Source: an uncultured Burkholderiales bacterium
GTDB taxonomy: Bacteria > Pseudomonadota > Gammaproteobacteria > Burkholderiales > Thiobacillaceae
DNA: 56,745 nt
Assembly: GCA_937949525.1 (NCBI GenBank)
Contig: CALEDT010000009.1
Location: 1-56,745, forward strand
Reading direction: 5' to 3'
A program made the translations under genes and the position numbers. This document shows, piece by piece, positions 8,512 to 19,026 of this stretch (positions are counted from its first letter, which is position 1; each line of letters starts with the position of its first letter). Below the pieces are notes generated by a model. That model saw nothing but the letters and a program-made list of their open reading frames with translations, had not been told where the DNA came from and searched no databases.

Positions 8512-9618
8512 TTACAGCGGAAGCGTGCGCCAGTCAGCCACCGGTTGGCCGAGGTCCATGGCCAGGCCGGCATGGATGATCCGGCCCGCCGCCACATTGA
8601 GGCCGGCGGCCAGCCCCGCATCCGCCGCCAGCGCGGCGCGTCCGTCCCCGGCCAGACGCAGCAGGTAGGGCAGCGTGATCTCGGCCAGCGCCAGCGTCGA
8701 AGTGCGCGCCACCGCGCCGGGCATGTTGGCGACGGCGTAATGCACCACGCCTTCCTCGACGTAGAACGGTGCGGCATGCGTGGTGGGGCGCGAGGTCTCG
8801 GCGATGCCGCCCTGGTCGATGGCTACGTCGACCAGGGCGGAGCCGCGCGGCATGGCCGCCACCTGCGTACGCGTCAGCAGGTGCGGCGCGCGCCGGCCGG
8901 GCAGATGGGCGGCGCCGATCACCAGATCGGCCTGGCTCACGCATTCGGCGATGTTGGCGGCGTTGGCGTAGCGCGTCTTCAGTCGGCCCTGGTACTGCTC
9001 ATCGTAGGCACGCAGGCGGCTGGCGTCGCGGTCCAGCAGGGTCACGTCGGCGCCAATGCCGAGCGCCACGCGCGCGGCATTGCCGCCGACCACGCCGCCG
9101 CCGAGGACCACCACGCGTCCGGGCGCGACGCCAGGCACGCCGGCCAGCAGCACGCCGCGACCGCCGGCGGTGATCTCCAGCGCGCGCATGCCCACCTGGA
9201 TCGCCATGCGTCCGGCGATCTGCGACATGGGGGCCAGCAGCGGCGTATGGCCGGCGCCGTCCAGCACGGTCTCGAAGGCGACGGCAGTGACGCCGCTGGC
9301 CAGCAGGGCGCGGGTCAGGTCCGGCGCGGCGGCGAGATGCAGGTAGCAGAACAGCCATTGCCCGGCGCGCAGGCGGGCCACCTCCGCCGGCTGCGGTTCC
9401 TTGACCTTGAACACCAGCTCGGCCTGCCAGACGGCGGCCGCGTCGGTGACCGTCGCGCCGGCCGCGGCGTAGTCCGTGTCACCATAGCCGATGGCGGCGC
9501 CGGCGTCGTGTTCGATGCTGACGCGATGGCCGGCGGCGACCAGTTCGGCCACGCCGGCCGGAATGGCGGCGACGCGGTATTCGTGTTGCTTGATCTCGCG
9601 GGGTATGCCGATGTGCAT
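8512..9618 (-). CDS. ald: Alanine dehydrogenase
   Basis: A 368-residue NAD-dependent enzyme interconverting L-alanine and pyruvate plus ammonia. The N-terminus IGIPREIKQHEYRV holds the substrate-binding Arg15. Lys73 in FKVKEP and His94 in YLHLA match the catalytic Lys/His of the family. The Rossmann motif VVLGGGVVGGNAARVA lies near residues 170-185. I chose the second ATG (9618), since GGAG stands seven bases upstream and it gives the standard N-terminus. The start lies 18 bases after the pyrD stop, so the two may be cotranscribed. Confidence 0.93.
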   Translation of the reverse strand: MHIGIPREIKQHEYRVAAIPAGVAELVAAGHRVSIEHDAGAAIGYGDTDYAAAGATVTDAAAVWQAELVFKVKEPQPAEVARLRAGQWLFCYLHLAAAPDLTRALLASGVTAVAFETVLDGAGHTPLLAPMSQIAGRMAIQVGMRALEITAGGRGVLLAGVPGVAPGRVVVLGGGVVGGNAARVALGIGADVTLLDRDASRLRAYDEQYQGRLKTRYANAANIAECVSQADLVIGAAHLPGRRAPHLLTRTQVAAMPRGSALVDVAIDQGGIAETSRPTTHAAPFYVEEGVVHYAVANMPGAVARTSTLALAEITLPYLLRLAGDGRAALAADAGLAAGLNVAAGRIIHAGLAMDLGQPVADWRTLPL

Positions 9619-9636
9619 GTCCATGCTCCGGTGAGG

Positions 9637-10665
9637 TCAGACCGGCCGGTCGCGCAGCGCTTCGACACACTCCCGGACCAGGGCCGGCCCGCGGTAGATG
9701 AGGCCGGTGTAGAACTGCACAAGGTCGGCGCCGGCAGCGGCCTTGGCGCATGCGTCGGCGCCGTTCATGATGCCGCCGGCGCCGATCAACGGCACTTCGC
9801 CGGCCAGTGCGGCATGAAACGCCGCGAGCACCTGCGTGGCGCGCTCGCGCAACGGTTCGCCCGACAACCCGCCGGCTTCCGTGCCGTGCGGTAGTGCTTC
9901 GACACCGGCGCGCGACAGCGTGGTGTTGGTGGCGATCAGCGCGTCGATGCGATGTTTGCGCAGCGCCGCGGCGATGGCGGCGATGGCGGCGTCGTCCAGA
10001 TCGGGCGCGATCTTCACCGCCACCGGCATGTAGCGGCCGTGCGTGTCGGTCAGCCGGGCCTGCTCCGCCTTGATCGCCGCCAGCAGCGCGTCCAGTTCCT
10101 CGCCGCCCTGCAGCGCGCGCAGGTTGCGGGTGTTGGGCGAGGAGATGTTGATGGTGACGAACGAGACCTTGCCGTACAGCTTGCGCAGGCCGATCAGGTA
10201 ATCTTCCGCCGCGCGTTCGATCGGTGTGTCCGCGTTCTTGCCCAGGTTGACGCCGAGCACGCCGCGATAGCGCGTGCGTTCCAGGTTGCGCAGCAGGTGA
10301 TCGACGCCCAGGTTGTTGAAGCCCATGCGGTTGATGATGGCGCGCGCGGCCGGCAGGCGGAACAGGCGCGGTCGGGGGTTGCCCGGCTGCGGGCGCGGTG
10401 TCACCGCGCCGACTTCGATGAAACCGAAGCCGAACGCCGCCAGCGCGTCGATGGCGTCACCGTTCTTGTCCAGGCCGGCGGCGAGGCCGACCGGATTGGG
10501 GAAGTGGAGTCCCATCACGCGTCTGGGCAGGTCCGGCACCCGTGGCAGCCAGGGGCGCAGCAGGCCCAGGGCATGCAGGCGGCGCAGCGCGGCGAGGGTC
10601 AGGTTGTGCGCCGTTTCCGCGTCCAGGCGGAACAGCAGCGGGCGGAGCAGGGCATAGGGCGACAC
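9637..10665 (-). CDS. pyrD: Dihydroorotate dehydrogenase (quinone), class 2
   Basis: A 342-residue membrane-associated flavoenzyme of pyrimidine synthesis that oxidises dihydroorotate with ubiquinone. The N-terminal amphipathic segment [21 protein letters not shown] is typical of class 2. Further motifs are [13 protein letters not shown], the catalytic-loop region NISSPNT with the Ser base, the FMN-site Lys in VAVKIAPD, and [11 protein letters not shown]. The GTG at 10665 was chosen because it gives the family length (336 aa in E. coli). A TTG 19 codons upstream is also open, and neither start has a strong Shine-Dalgarno. Confidence 0.94.
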   Translation of the reverse strand: MSPYALLRPLLFRLDAETAHNLTLAALRRLHALGLLRPWLPRVPDLPRRVMGLHFPNPVGLAAGLDKNGDAIDALAAFGFGFIEVGAVTPRPQPGNPRPRLFRLPAARAIINRMGFNNLGVDHLLRNLERTRYRGVLGVNLGKNADTPIERAAEDYLIGLRKLYGKVSFVTINISSPNTRNLRALQGGEELDALLAAIKAEQARLTDTHGRYMPVAVKIAPDLDDAAIAAIAAALRKHRIDALIATNTTLSRAGVEALPHGTEAGGLSGEPLRERATQVLAAFHAALAGEVPLIGAGGIMNGADACAKAAAGADLVQFYTGLIYRGPALVRECVEALRDRPV

Positions 10666-10758
10666 GGGGGTGCGAGGCGGCGGGCGGTAACGCCGCGCAT
10701 TGTGGCATGCGCGCGGCGGCAATGCCTCGCCGCCGCGCCGGTCCGGCCGGCGACCGGC

Positions 10759-11997
10759 TCAGGCGCGCCGGACCAGTTCCCGGTAGAAGTTGGGCAACGC
10801 GAACAACGCGCCGTGCACCTCGGCGTTGTAGTAACGCAGGTCGGCAATGCCACGCTGCGCGAGCCGCTCGTCCACCTGCTCGCGCGTCGGCGCGCGCGGG
10901 TCGAGCGTGTCCGACGCCACCGCCAGGCCCCAGTAGGCGCCGTACAGCGGCACGTACAGGCCGAGGCAGTGCACCTGCGCGAAGCAGGCGTGCAGGTCGG
11001 CGGCGATGCGGCGCACCTGCTCCGCCTCGAACACCGGCGTGCCGATGTGCAGGACGATGGCGCCGCCCGGTTCCAGCACGCGTTTGAGCGACGCCAGGAA
11101 TTCACGCGTGTACAACGGTCCGGCCGGCGTTTCCGGATCGGTCAGGTCGAGCAGCACCAGGTCGTAGCGATCGGCGGTGTCACGCACGTGGGCGAAGCCG
11201 TCGCCGATGCGCAGCTCGACGCGCGGGTCGTCCAGCGCGCCGCGGTGCACTTCGGCCAGATACTGCCTGGCGGCGCGCGGGACTTCGGCGTCGAGTTCGG
11301 CGATCATCACGCGTTCGACCGACGGATGCTTGAGCAGCTCCTCGGCGGCGCCACCGTCGCCACCCCCGAGGATCAGGACGTGGCGCGGACCGGGATGGGC
11401 GATCGCGGCCGGATGCACCAGCGCTTCGTGATAGAAGTATTCCTCGCCGGCCGAGGTCATGAAATGACCGTCCAGACGCAGCAGGCGGCCGAACTGCGGT
11501 GTATCGAACACCTCCAGCAGTTGGTGGGCGCTGCGTGTGGTCTCCAGACGGCGTGCGCCGCGGTAGCCGTAGACGCTGTGCGGGTTGAGCGCCTCCAGCA
11601 GGGTCTCGCCGGCCGGGATGTCATCGGTCGCACCCCGTACCAGCCGGTTGACGTGCGCCTCGCCCGGCGCGAACGCGGCAACCAGGGCCTGGGTCAGGCG
11701 CTCGGCTTTGTCCGAGTTGTCGCAACGGAAGTTGCAGACGTAGATATCCAGCGTCACGCCGGCGCGTTCCGGCCAGGTATGTACGGCCAGATGCGATTCC
11801 GCCAGCAGCAGCATGCCGGTGACGCCGCCGGGCTGGCCGGCGTGCTCGGGAAAGGTGAACCACTTTTCGTCCACCAGGGTTAGACCCACGTCCAGCGTCT
11901 GGCGTCGGCACAGTTCGGCGATGGCGTTCGCCTCGGTCAGCAGCACTCGGCTGCATTGGCACTGATACAGATCAGCGGTCAGGTGTAGGCCTTGCAT
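10759..11997 (-). CDS. SpeD-SpeE fusion: S-adenosylmethionine decarboxylase / spermidine synthase
   Basis: A 412-residue two-domain polyamine enzyme. Residues 1-115 are a bacterial AdoMet decarboxylase: Ser68 in LLLAESH is the expected pyruvoyl-forming residue, and His73 and Cys88 fall at the same spacing as S63/H68/C83 of the Thermotoga enzyme. Residues 130-412 are an aminopropyltransferase: GHFMTSAGEEYFYHEALVHP, GGGDGG at 211-216 and LDLTDPETPAGPLYT. One chain could thus make decarboxylated AdoMet and use it. The ATG at 11997 follows a GGGGGG tract five bases upstream; an upstream TTG is less likely. Fusions of this kind are known but uncommon; aminopropyl acceptor specificity cannot be read from sequence. 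Confidence 0.9.
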   Translation of the reverse strand: MQGLHLTADLYQCQCSRVLLTEANAIAELCRRQTLDVGLTLVDEKWFTFPEHAGQPGGVTGMLLLAESHLAVHTWPERAGVTLDIYVCNFRCDNSDKAERLTQALVAAFAPGEAHVNRLVRGATDDIPAGETLLEALNPHSVYGYRGARRLETTRSAHQLLEVFDTPQFGRLLRLDGHFMTSAGEEYFYHEALVHPAAIAHPGPRHVLILGGGDGGAAEELLKHPSVERVMIAELDAEVPRAARQYLAEVHRGALDDPRVELRIGDGFAHVRDTADRYDLVLLDLTDPETPAGPLYTREFLASLKRVLEPGGAIVLHIGTPVFEAEQVRRIAADLHACFAQVHCLGLYVPLYGAYWGLAVASDTLDPRAPTREQVDERLAQRGIADLRYYNAEVHGALFALPNFYRELVRRA

Positions 11998-12083
11998 GGC
12001 GCCCCCCAATCCACGGTATGACCCGCAGCGCTCTACACAGGGCGCTGCGCCGAACTCCGGTCTCGGCCGGGGAAAAAGGCGCG

Positions 12084-12089
12084 ATTATA
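12084..12089 (-). promoter_or_regulatory. Consensus -10 box upstream of the SpeD-SpeE gene
   Basis: On the minus strand the sequence reads TATAAT, a perfect -10 hexamer, 87 bases before the start codon. No good -35 is seen at the 16-18 base spacing, so activity may need an activator or other contacts. Confidence 0.4.
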
Positions 12090-12140
12090 GCAGGGCTGGG
12101 TGGGCTTGACGGATCGACCGGCAGGCGTCGCCGCCGGCCA

Positions 12141-14186
12141 TCACTCCTCGTCGCCTGCCGGGTTGTGCTGCGCCGCCAGGCGCTGTTGCACGAATGGCGG
12201 TACCGCCTCGTAGTGGCTGAACTCCAGCGTGTAGGAGCCCTGGCCGGCCGTGAGCGACTTGATGCGGGACTGGAAACCGTCCAGCTCGGCCAACGGCACC
12301 TGCGCGACGACGGTGATCATGCCGCCGCGACCGCTGGCGTGGCCGGTGATCTGGCCGCGTCGTCCGGACAGGTCGCCGCTGACGTCACCGACCGCTGCCT
12401 CCGGCGCGGTCAGCTCGACGTTGACGATGGGCTCCAACACGATGGGGCCGGCTTTGGCGGCAGCGTCGAGGAATGCCTTCTTGCCGGCGGTGATGAACGC
12501 GATCTCCTTGCCGTCGACGGGATGGTTCTTGCCGTCGTACACGGTCACACGGACGTCCTGCATCGGGAAACCGGCGATGGCGCCGCTCTCCATGGCCTGA
12601 CGCACGCCCTTTTCCACCGCCGGAATGAACGAGGCGGGAATGACCCCGCCCTTGACCGCGTCGACGAAGTCGAAGCCGGCGCCGCGTTGCAGCGGTTCGA
12701 CGCGCAGATAGACCTCGCCGAACTGGCCGGCGCCGCCGGTCTGCTTTTTGTGGCGGTGGTGGCCCTCGGCGGCGCGCGTGATGGTCTCGCGGTAGGCGAT
12801 GGTGGGCGGGTGGGTGTCCACGTCCAGACGGAACTGCTCGCGCATCTTCTCCAGCACGCTGTTCAGATGGGCCTCGCCCAGGCCGCGGATCACCACTTCG
12901 TGCGTGGTCGCGTCGTGCTCCACGTGCAGCCCCGGATCCTCGTCGATCAACCGGTGCAGCACGTCGCCCAGCTTGTCCATGTCCGACTGCTTCTTCGGCC
13001 GCACCGCCAGACCGAATACCGCGTGCGGAAATTCCAGCGGCTTCATGTAGATGTGGTCGTCCTCCGGCGCGTCGTGCAGCACCGAGTCGAAACGGATGTC
13101 GTCCACTTTGGTCACCGCGCAGATGTCGCCGGGGATGCAGGCATCGACCGGCAGCAGTTGCTTGCCCTGCATGCGGTACAGATGGCCGACCTTGAACGGC
13201 TTGCGTAGCTCGCCGATGTACAGTTGCGAATCCGCGGTGATGGTGCCCTGACGCACGCGGAACGCGGCGGTGCGGCCGACGTAGGGGTCGACTTCCAGTT
13301 TGAACACGTGCGCCAGCGCGTGCTTGTCCGGGTCCGGCTCGACGTTCAGCGGTGTCGCCGCCTCGCCCTCGCCGAGCAGGAACAGCGGCGGATTGGCCTC
13401 GCCGGGATGCGGCAGCAGGCGCACCATGATGTCCAGCAGTTCGTCCAGCCCGGCGCCGCTCGCCGCGGACACGAAGCACACCGGCACGAGATGGTTGTCG
13501 CGCAGCGCCTGTTCGAACGGCTCGTGCAGTTGCTCCGGCGCGATCTCGCCCTGTTCCAGATAGGTTGCCATCAGGTCCTCGTCGATCTCCACGACCTGAT
13601 CCACCAGCGCCTGGTGCGCCGCGGCGACACTGGAGAAATCCGCCTCGCCGGCGGGATTGAAGAAACAGTCGGTGACGCGCGTGGCGCCGGCGGCGGGCAG
13701 GTTGATGGGCAGGCATTCGCGCCCGAACGCCGTCTGGATGTCGGTGAGCAGCGCTGGCAGGTCGGCATCCGGCAGATCGATCTTGTTGACCACCACCATG
13801 CGGCAAAGCTTGCGCGTCTGGGCCCAGTGCATCATGCGGTGCGTGGTGAGTTCGATGCCCTTGCGCGCGTCGATGACGACGATGACCGTATCCGCGGCGT
13901 CCAGCGCGCACATGGCCTGGCCCATGAAATCCGGGTAGCCGGGGGTGTCGAGCAGGTGGATGCGCGTGCCGGCGTGCTCCAGATGGGCCACGGCCAGCTT
14001 GACCGAGTGTTGGTGCGCTTTTTCCAACGGGTCGTAGTCGCACACGGTGTTGCCGCGTTCGACCGAGCCGGCGGCGGCAATGGCGCCAGTGCGGGCCAGC
14101 AGGTTTTCGATCAGGGTGGTCTTGCCGGCGCCGCCGTGGCCGACCAGGGCGACCACGCGCAGTTGCGGGACGGTGAGTGAGTTCAT
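12141..14186 (-). CDS. Elongation factor G paralog (EF-G-like GTPase)
   Basis: A 681-residue translational GTPase with EF-G domain order. The G1 loop reads GHGGAGKTT (residues 17-25) in place of the GHxDxGKTT of housekeeping EF-G. G3 is DTPGYPDF and G4 is NKIDLP. The later domains contain PVDACIPGDI, GLGEAHLN and, at the C-terminus, GYTLEF-like SYTLEF followed by HYEAVPPFVQQRL. No rpsL-rpsG-tuf neighbours are present, unlike canonical fusA. The divergent P-loop and shorter length place it in the EF-G-like subgroup whose role (recycling, stress or other) is unclear. It is followed by the SpeD-SpeE gene on the same strand. Confidence 0.85.
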   Translation of the reverse strand: MNSLTVPQLRVVALVGHGGAGKTTLIENLLARTGAIAAAGSVERGNTVCDYDPLEKAHQHSVKLAVAHLEHAGTRIHLLDTPGYPDFMGQAMCALDAADTVIVVIDARKGIELTTHRMMHWAQTRKLCRMVVVNKIDLPDADLPALLTDIQTAFGRECLPINLPAAGATRVTDCFFNPAGEADFSSVAAAHQALVDQVVEIDEDLMATYLEQGEIAPEQLHEPFEQALRDNHLVPVCFVSAASGAGLDELLDIMVRLLPHPGEANPPLFLLGEGEAATPLNVEPDPDKHALAHVFKLEVDPYVGRTAAFRVRQGTITADSQLYIGELRKPFKVGHLYRMQGKQLLPVDACIPGDICAVTKVDDIRFDSVLHDAPEDDHIYMKPLEFPHAVFGLAVRPKKQSDMDKLGDVLHRLIDEDPGLHVEHDATTHEVVIRGLGEAHLNSVLEKMREQFRLDVDTHPPTIAYRETITRAAEGHHRHKKQTGGAGQFGEVYLRVEPLQRGAGFDFVDAVKGGVIPASFIPAVEKGVRQAMESGAIAGFPMQDVRVTVYDGKNHPVDGKEIAFITAGKKAFLDAAAKAGPIVLEPIVNVELTAPEAAVGDVSGDLSGRRGQITGHASGRGGMITVVAQVPLAELDGFQSRIKSLTAGQGSYTLEFSHYEAVPPFVQQRLAAQHNPAGDEE

Positions 14187-14238
14187 GATGTCGAGCGCTG
14201 AGGGTGGAAACGACGAGGTTCCGGTGGCGTGCCGTTGT

Positions 14239-15000
14239 TCAGCGCATGCCGCCGAGCAGTTCTCCCCGATTGGTGATCAGATCCCAGACCGAGGGCGCGA
14301 CCGCGCGTATGCTGGGAAGTGCTTCGTCGACCGTGCCCAGGCAGGGCACGCGCAGACCGTGATAATCGACATCCGGGCCGATGCGGTTGAAGATCACCCC
14401 GAAACGCGCCAGCAGCCGCAACAGCGCGGGCTCCATCACCGCGTAACAGTGGGTGACGCCGTGCTGCTGCACCATGCGCATGACCACGGCGAACAAGCCC
14501 AGGGAAATGTGCGGCAACACGCGGCGTTCATCTTCCTCGAAATAGATTTCGATGTTGGGTGCCACACCGGCCAGCGAGCCAGCTTCGCCGAGACGCCGCT
14601 TGAAGGTCTTGGATACCGCGAAACGCGAGATCTCGCCCAGTCGTGTGCGCACGTCCCGGTCGATGACCGGCTGATCGAGCGGACAATGGCGCTCGATCGG
14701 AAACGGCGCGGCGAGGTCGTCGCGATCCGGCAGGATCAGGCGCGCCGTGGCGGCATACAGGCCGGTGCGGCGGTGGCGCACCAGGTAGTGATCGGAGCGG
14801 ACGTCGAACTCGTCCTCCTCCCAATGGAACGGTCGACCGTCGGCGTCGATGCCGGATCTGCATTCCTCCACGCGTTCGAAACCGGTCTCCACCACGTAGA
14901 CCTGATAGCGCAGCAGATAGACCTGCATACGCAGCGCGTCGGTGTCGGCATGCACCAGTTCGAAATACTCGTTGAGCGCGGCGATCAGATCGGTGTTCAT
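14239..15000 (-). CDS. PEP-CTERM/exosortase system-associated acyltransferase
   Basis: A 253-residue member of the GNAT-like family found in PEP-CTERM/exosortase bacteria and related in fold to acyl-homoserine-lactone synthases. Recognised regions are LRYQVYVVETGFE (residues 30-42), the ARLILPD segment, RFAVSKTFKRR near residue 130 and GLFAVVMRMVQQHGVTHCYAVMEPALLRLL in the C-terminal half. Homologs are described as N-acyl amino acid synthase-like. No exosortase (EpsH) or PEP-CTERM protein gene is visible in the window, so its partners must lie elsewhere. It is divergent from a candidate small RNA. Confidence 0.85.
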   Translation of the reverse strand: MNTDLIAALNEYFELVHADTDALRMQVYLLRYQVYVVETGFERVEECRSGIDADGRPFHWEEDEFDVRSDHYLVRHRRTGLYAATARLILPDRDDLAAPFPIERHCPLDQPVIDRDVRTRLGEISRFAVSKTFKRRLGEAGSLAGVAPNIEIYFEEDERRVLPHISLGLFAVVMRMVQQHGVTHCYAVMEPALLRLLARFGVIFNRIGPDVDYHGLRVPCLGTVDEALPSIRAVAPSVWDLITNRGELLGGMR

Positions 15001-15139
15001 GGCGTCGCTTCGGTTGATGAACGCAGGTTAGCCAAGCCCGTGTTGTACGTAAACCACAGATCGGCATGGTGCAGAAAAATACCTGCGGCCACCATCGAAA
15101 TCCCCCTTGTTCGGCAAGTAATCATATTAGAAAATGCTG

Positions 15140-15242
15140 ATAACACTGATGCGGCACTTCCTCCCTGTGTCGTGTTGGTGTTGTCTCCTCCATCCTCCTC
15201 CTTTGGTGGATTTAGCCCGGTCACCCGACCGGGCTTTTTTTT
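15140..15242 (+). ncRNA. Candidate trans-acting small RNA with anti-Shine-Dalgarno loop
   Basis: A gene-free intergenic stretch ends in a perfect intrinsic terminator (15215-15242). Just before it, a short stem CCATC/GGTGG (15190-15194 with 15205-15209) presents a 10-base loop CTCCTCCTTT, which matches the anti-SD 3' end of 16S rRNA. A second C-rich patch, TTCCTCCC, lies at 15158-15165. C-rich loops of this kind occur in CcsR-type and other small RNAs that pair with ribosome-binding sites. The 5' end is a guess. An AT-rich patch at 15116-15136 may hold the promoter, but no clear -35/-10 pair is seen. A 61-codon open frame across it is not credible as a protein. Confidence 0.55.
15215..15242 (+). 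terminator. Intrinsic terminator of the candidate small RNA
   Basis: A perfect 8-bp stem GCCCGGTC/GACCGGGC with an ACCC loop is followed directly by eight T residues (15235-15242). It reads on the plus strand, yet no plus-strand protein gene ends upstream of it: the nearest leftward gene is on the minus strand. It therefore most likely ends a non-coding transcript. Confidence 0.85.
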
Positions 15243-15345
15243 GCCCGGGTAGCATAGCGGATCATCGTCGCCGGTGTGCGAACACCGCGCGCGCCGACGT
15301 TCGGGAACAGCTATCATGAAAGCCCCATCCGGCAGGATTGCCACC

Positions 15346-16053
15346 ATGAGCGATGAACTTGCCTCCCTGAGCGACGCGGAACTCGACGAGCTGGAAGCGT
15401 TCCTGCTATCCGACGATGTGCCGGAGGATTGCATGGACATCGCCATGCTCGACGGTTTCCTGACGGCCCTGATCATCGGTCCCAACACGCTGCTGCCCAG
15501 CCAGTGGCTGCCGTACATCTGGGGTGGTGACGAGAACGAGGAGATGACGTTCGCCTCCGGCGAGCAGGCCGAACGCGTGCTCAACCTGATCATGCGTTAC
15601 TACAACGATCGCGTGCACGACCTGCGCGAGGATGCGGTCGAGTTCGAGCCGCTGTTGTATGTGCGTCAGGACGAGGCGGGCGAGGTGCCGGTGCTGGACG
15701 AATGGTGCGTCGGTTTCATCACCGGCATCGGCCTCGATCCCGAGGGCTGGCGACCGCTGATCGAGTCCGATGCGGAACAGGATGCGGTATTGCTGGCGCC
15801 CATGTTGCTGTTCGGCACCGAGGACGGGCAGGCCGAGTTGCGCAGCAATCCGGAGTTGGCCGGACGCCAGTCGGACTTTGCCGACGGACTGGGCCCATGC
15901 GTCCTCGGCATTCGTGATTTCTGGTTGCCCGGCCGCAAGCGCGCCGCCACCGTCCGGCGCACATCCGCGAAAGTGGGACGCAACGACCCGTGCCCGTGCG
16001 GCAGTGGCCTCAAATACAAGAAGTGCTGCGGCATGGACGACCCGCTGACGTGA
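15346..16053 (+). CDS. UPF0149 (YecA/YgfB-like) protein with C-terminal SEC-C zinc motif
   Basis: A 235-residue cytosolic protein. The N-terminal part resembles the UPF0149 fold of Yec[16 protein letters not shown], then [28 protein letters not shown]. The C-terminus carries a SEC-C zinc motif, [16 protein letters not shown], as found at the end of SecA. YecA is a ribosome-associated SecA-related protein in E. coli. The start at 15346 was chosen to match the family N-terminus; an in-frame ATG 30 bases upstream is also possible. The following DUF255 gene starts within 20 bases. Confidence 0.88.
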   Translation: MSDELASLSDAELDELEAFLLSDDVPEDCMDIAMLDGFLTALIIGPNTLLPSQWLPYIWGGDENEEMTFASGEQAERVLNLIMRYYNDRVHDLREDAVEFEPLLYVRQDEAGEVPVLDEWCVGFITGIGLDPEGWRPLIESDAEQDAVLLAPMLLFGTEDGQAELRSNPELAGRQSDFADGLGPCVLGIRDFWLPGRKRAATVRRTSAKVGRNDPCPCGSGLKYKKCCGMDDPLT

Positions 16054-17835
16054 CGCGCATCGGGCGCGGCATGTTCACGCGCCCGGTCGTCTCGCGCCAC
16101 CTGGCATGCGCATTGGTGGCGCTGGCCGGTTGGGGGATGGCCGGGAGCGTGCCGGCGGCCAATCAGATGGCCGGTCAGCCGTCGCCGTATCTGGCATTGC
16201 ACGCCGACGATGCGACGGCGTGGCGCGTGTGGGGCGCCGCCGCGCTGGAGGAGGCGCGGCGCGGCAACCGCCTGGTCATGGTCTCGCTGGGTTATTTCGC
16301 CTGCCACTGGTGCCACGTGATGCAGCGCGAGACCTGGGCCGACCCTGGGGCGGCGGCGGTCATCAACCGGCATTTCATCCCGGTCAAGGTCGACCGCGAG
16401 ACGCACCCGGCGCTGGACGCCAGCCTGCAACGCTTCGCGCAGCTCACGCGCGGGCGCTCGGGTTGGCCGCTGACGGTATTCCTGACGCCGCAAGGCGACC
16501 CGCTGCTGGCGGTGCTGTACGAGCCGCGCGACGAATTCGTGCGCATCGCCGAGGGTCTGGCACGACGCTGGCGTGCGGATGCGCCCGGCCTCACGGCGCT
16601 GGCGCGTGAGGCGGCGCGTCCGCCGGCTGCGGCGCCGCGCGTGCTGTTGCCGGACGATTTCGATCGCGCGGTCGAGCGCAGCGCGGACGTGCTGCAAGGC
16701 GGATTCGGCGACGCGGCCCGGTTTCCCTGGGTGCCGCGCCTGATGACGCTGTTGGCGCTGGAGGCGCGCGCGCCATCGGCCTGGCGGCGCGAGTTCCTGG
16801 TCGAGACGCTGACGCAGATGGCGCGCGGCGGTTTGCGCGACCACATCGCCGGCGGCTATTTCCGCTATACCGTCGATCCCGCCTGGCGTGAACCGCATTT
16901 CGAGAAAATGCTGTATGACAACGCGCAGCTCGCCGCGCTGTTCCTGCGCGCCGCCGATGCGCTGGGCGAGCCGGCATGGATCGGCGAGGCGCGCGCGACC
17001 CTGGATTTCCTGCTCGATGAGATGGCGCTCGACGGCGGTTTCATTGCCAGCCTGTCCGCGCTCGACGCCGCGGGCGAGGAGGGCGGCGCCTACCTGTGGG
17101 ACGATGCCGAACTGCGCGCGCTGCTGCCGGACGAGGAGTACGCCGTCGTGCGTCTCGCCTGGCGCCTCGACGAGGCCAGCGCGTTCGCGGCCGGTCATCT
17201 GCCCGTTCCACGGACGATCCTGACCCCCGAGCAAGCGCAGCGGCTGGCGAGTGCCGCCCAGCGCCTGCGCGAGGCGCGACGAACCAGGGTGATCCCGCGT
17301 GACGAAAAGCGCTTGGCCGGCTGGAACGGTCTGGCGCTGAGCGCGTTGGCGGCGGCCGCACCGCTGGATGTGCGTTACCGCGACGCGGCCGATGCCCTGT
17401 ACCGGTTCGCGCGTGATCGTCTGCTCGACGGGCGCGGCGTGCGCAAGGGCGTGGGGGCGGGTGTGGGCGGCGCGGCGCGGGGGCTCGGGCCGGGCGATCT
17501 GCACGACCATGCCTATCTGGCGCGCGGCCTGCTGGATTACGCCGAGGCCGCGCAGGTGGCGCAGGCGCGCGAACTGGCGACCCGCCTGATCGACCGGGCC
17601 TGGCGCAGCTTCCATGGCACGCGCGGGCTGCGTCTGGAGACACGCGCGCTGATCGGCACCGAAGCGGACGCCTGGCACGATACCGCCACGCCGGCGCCGG
17701 CGGCGGTGCTGGTGCAGGTGACGCGCGAGGCGGGTTCCACCGATGCGCGCGATCGGGCCGAGCGGGAACTGCGCCGTGCCCTGCGCGCAGCGCGCGGCGA
17801 TGCGCTGGATTACGCCAGCCTGGCGCGGCTGGTAC

Positions 17836-18999
<1,164 letters not shown>

Positions 19000-19026
19000 G
19001 GATGGGGAAACGGATGGAGCGTGATG

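Noticed and set aside
15134-15319. 61-codon open frame across the candidate small RNA
   Set aside because: It runs through the terminator hairpin and T8 tract, has no Shine-Dalgarno and no recognisable sequence.
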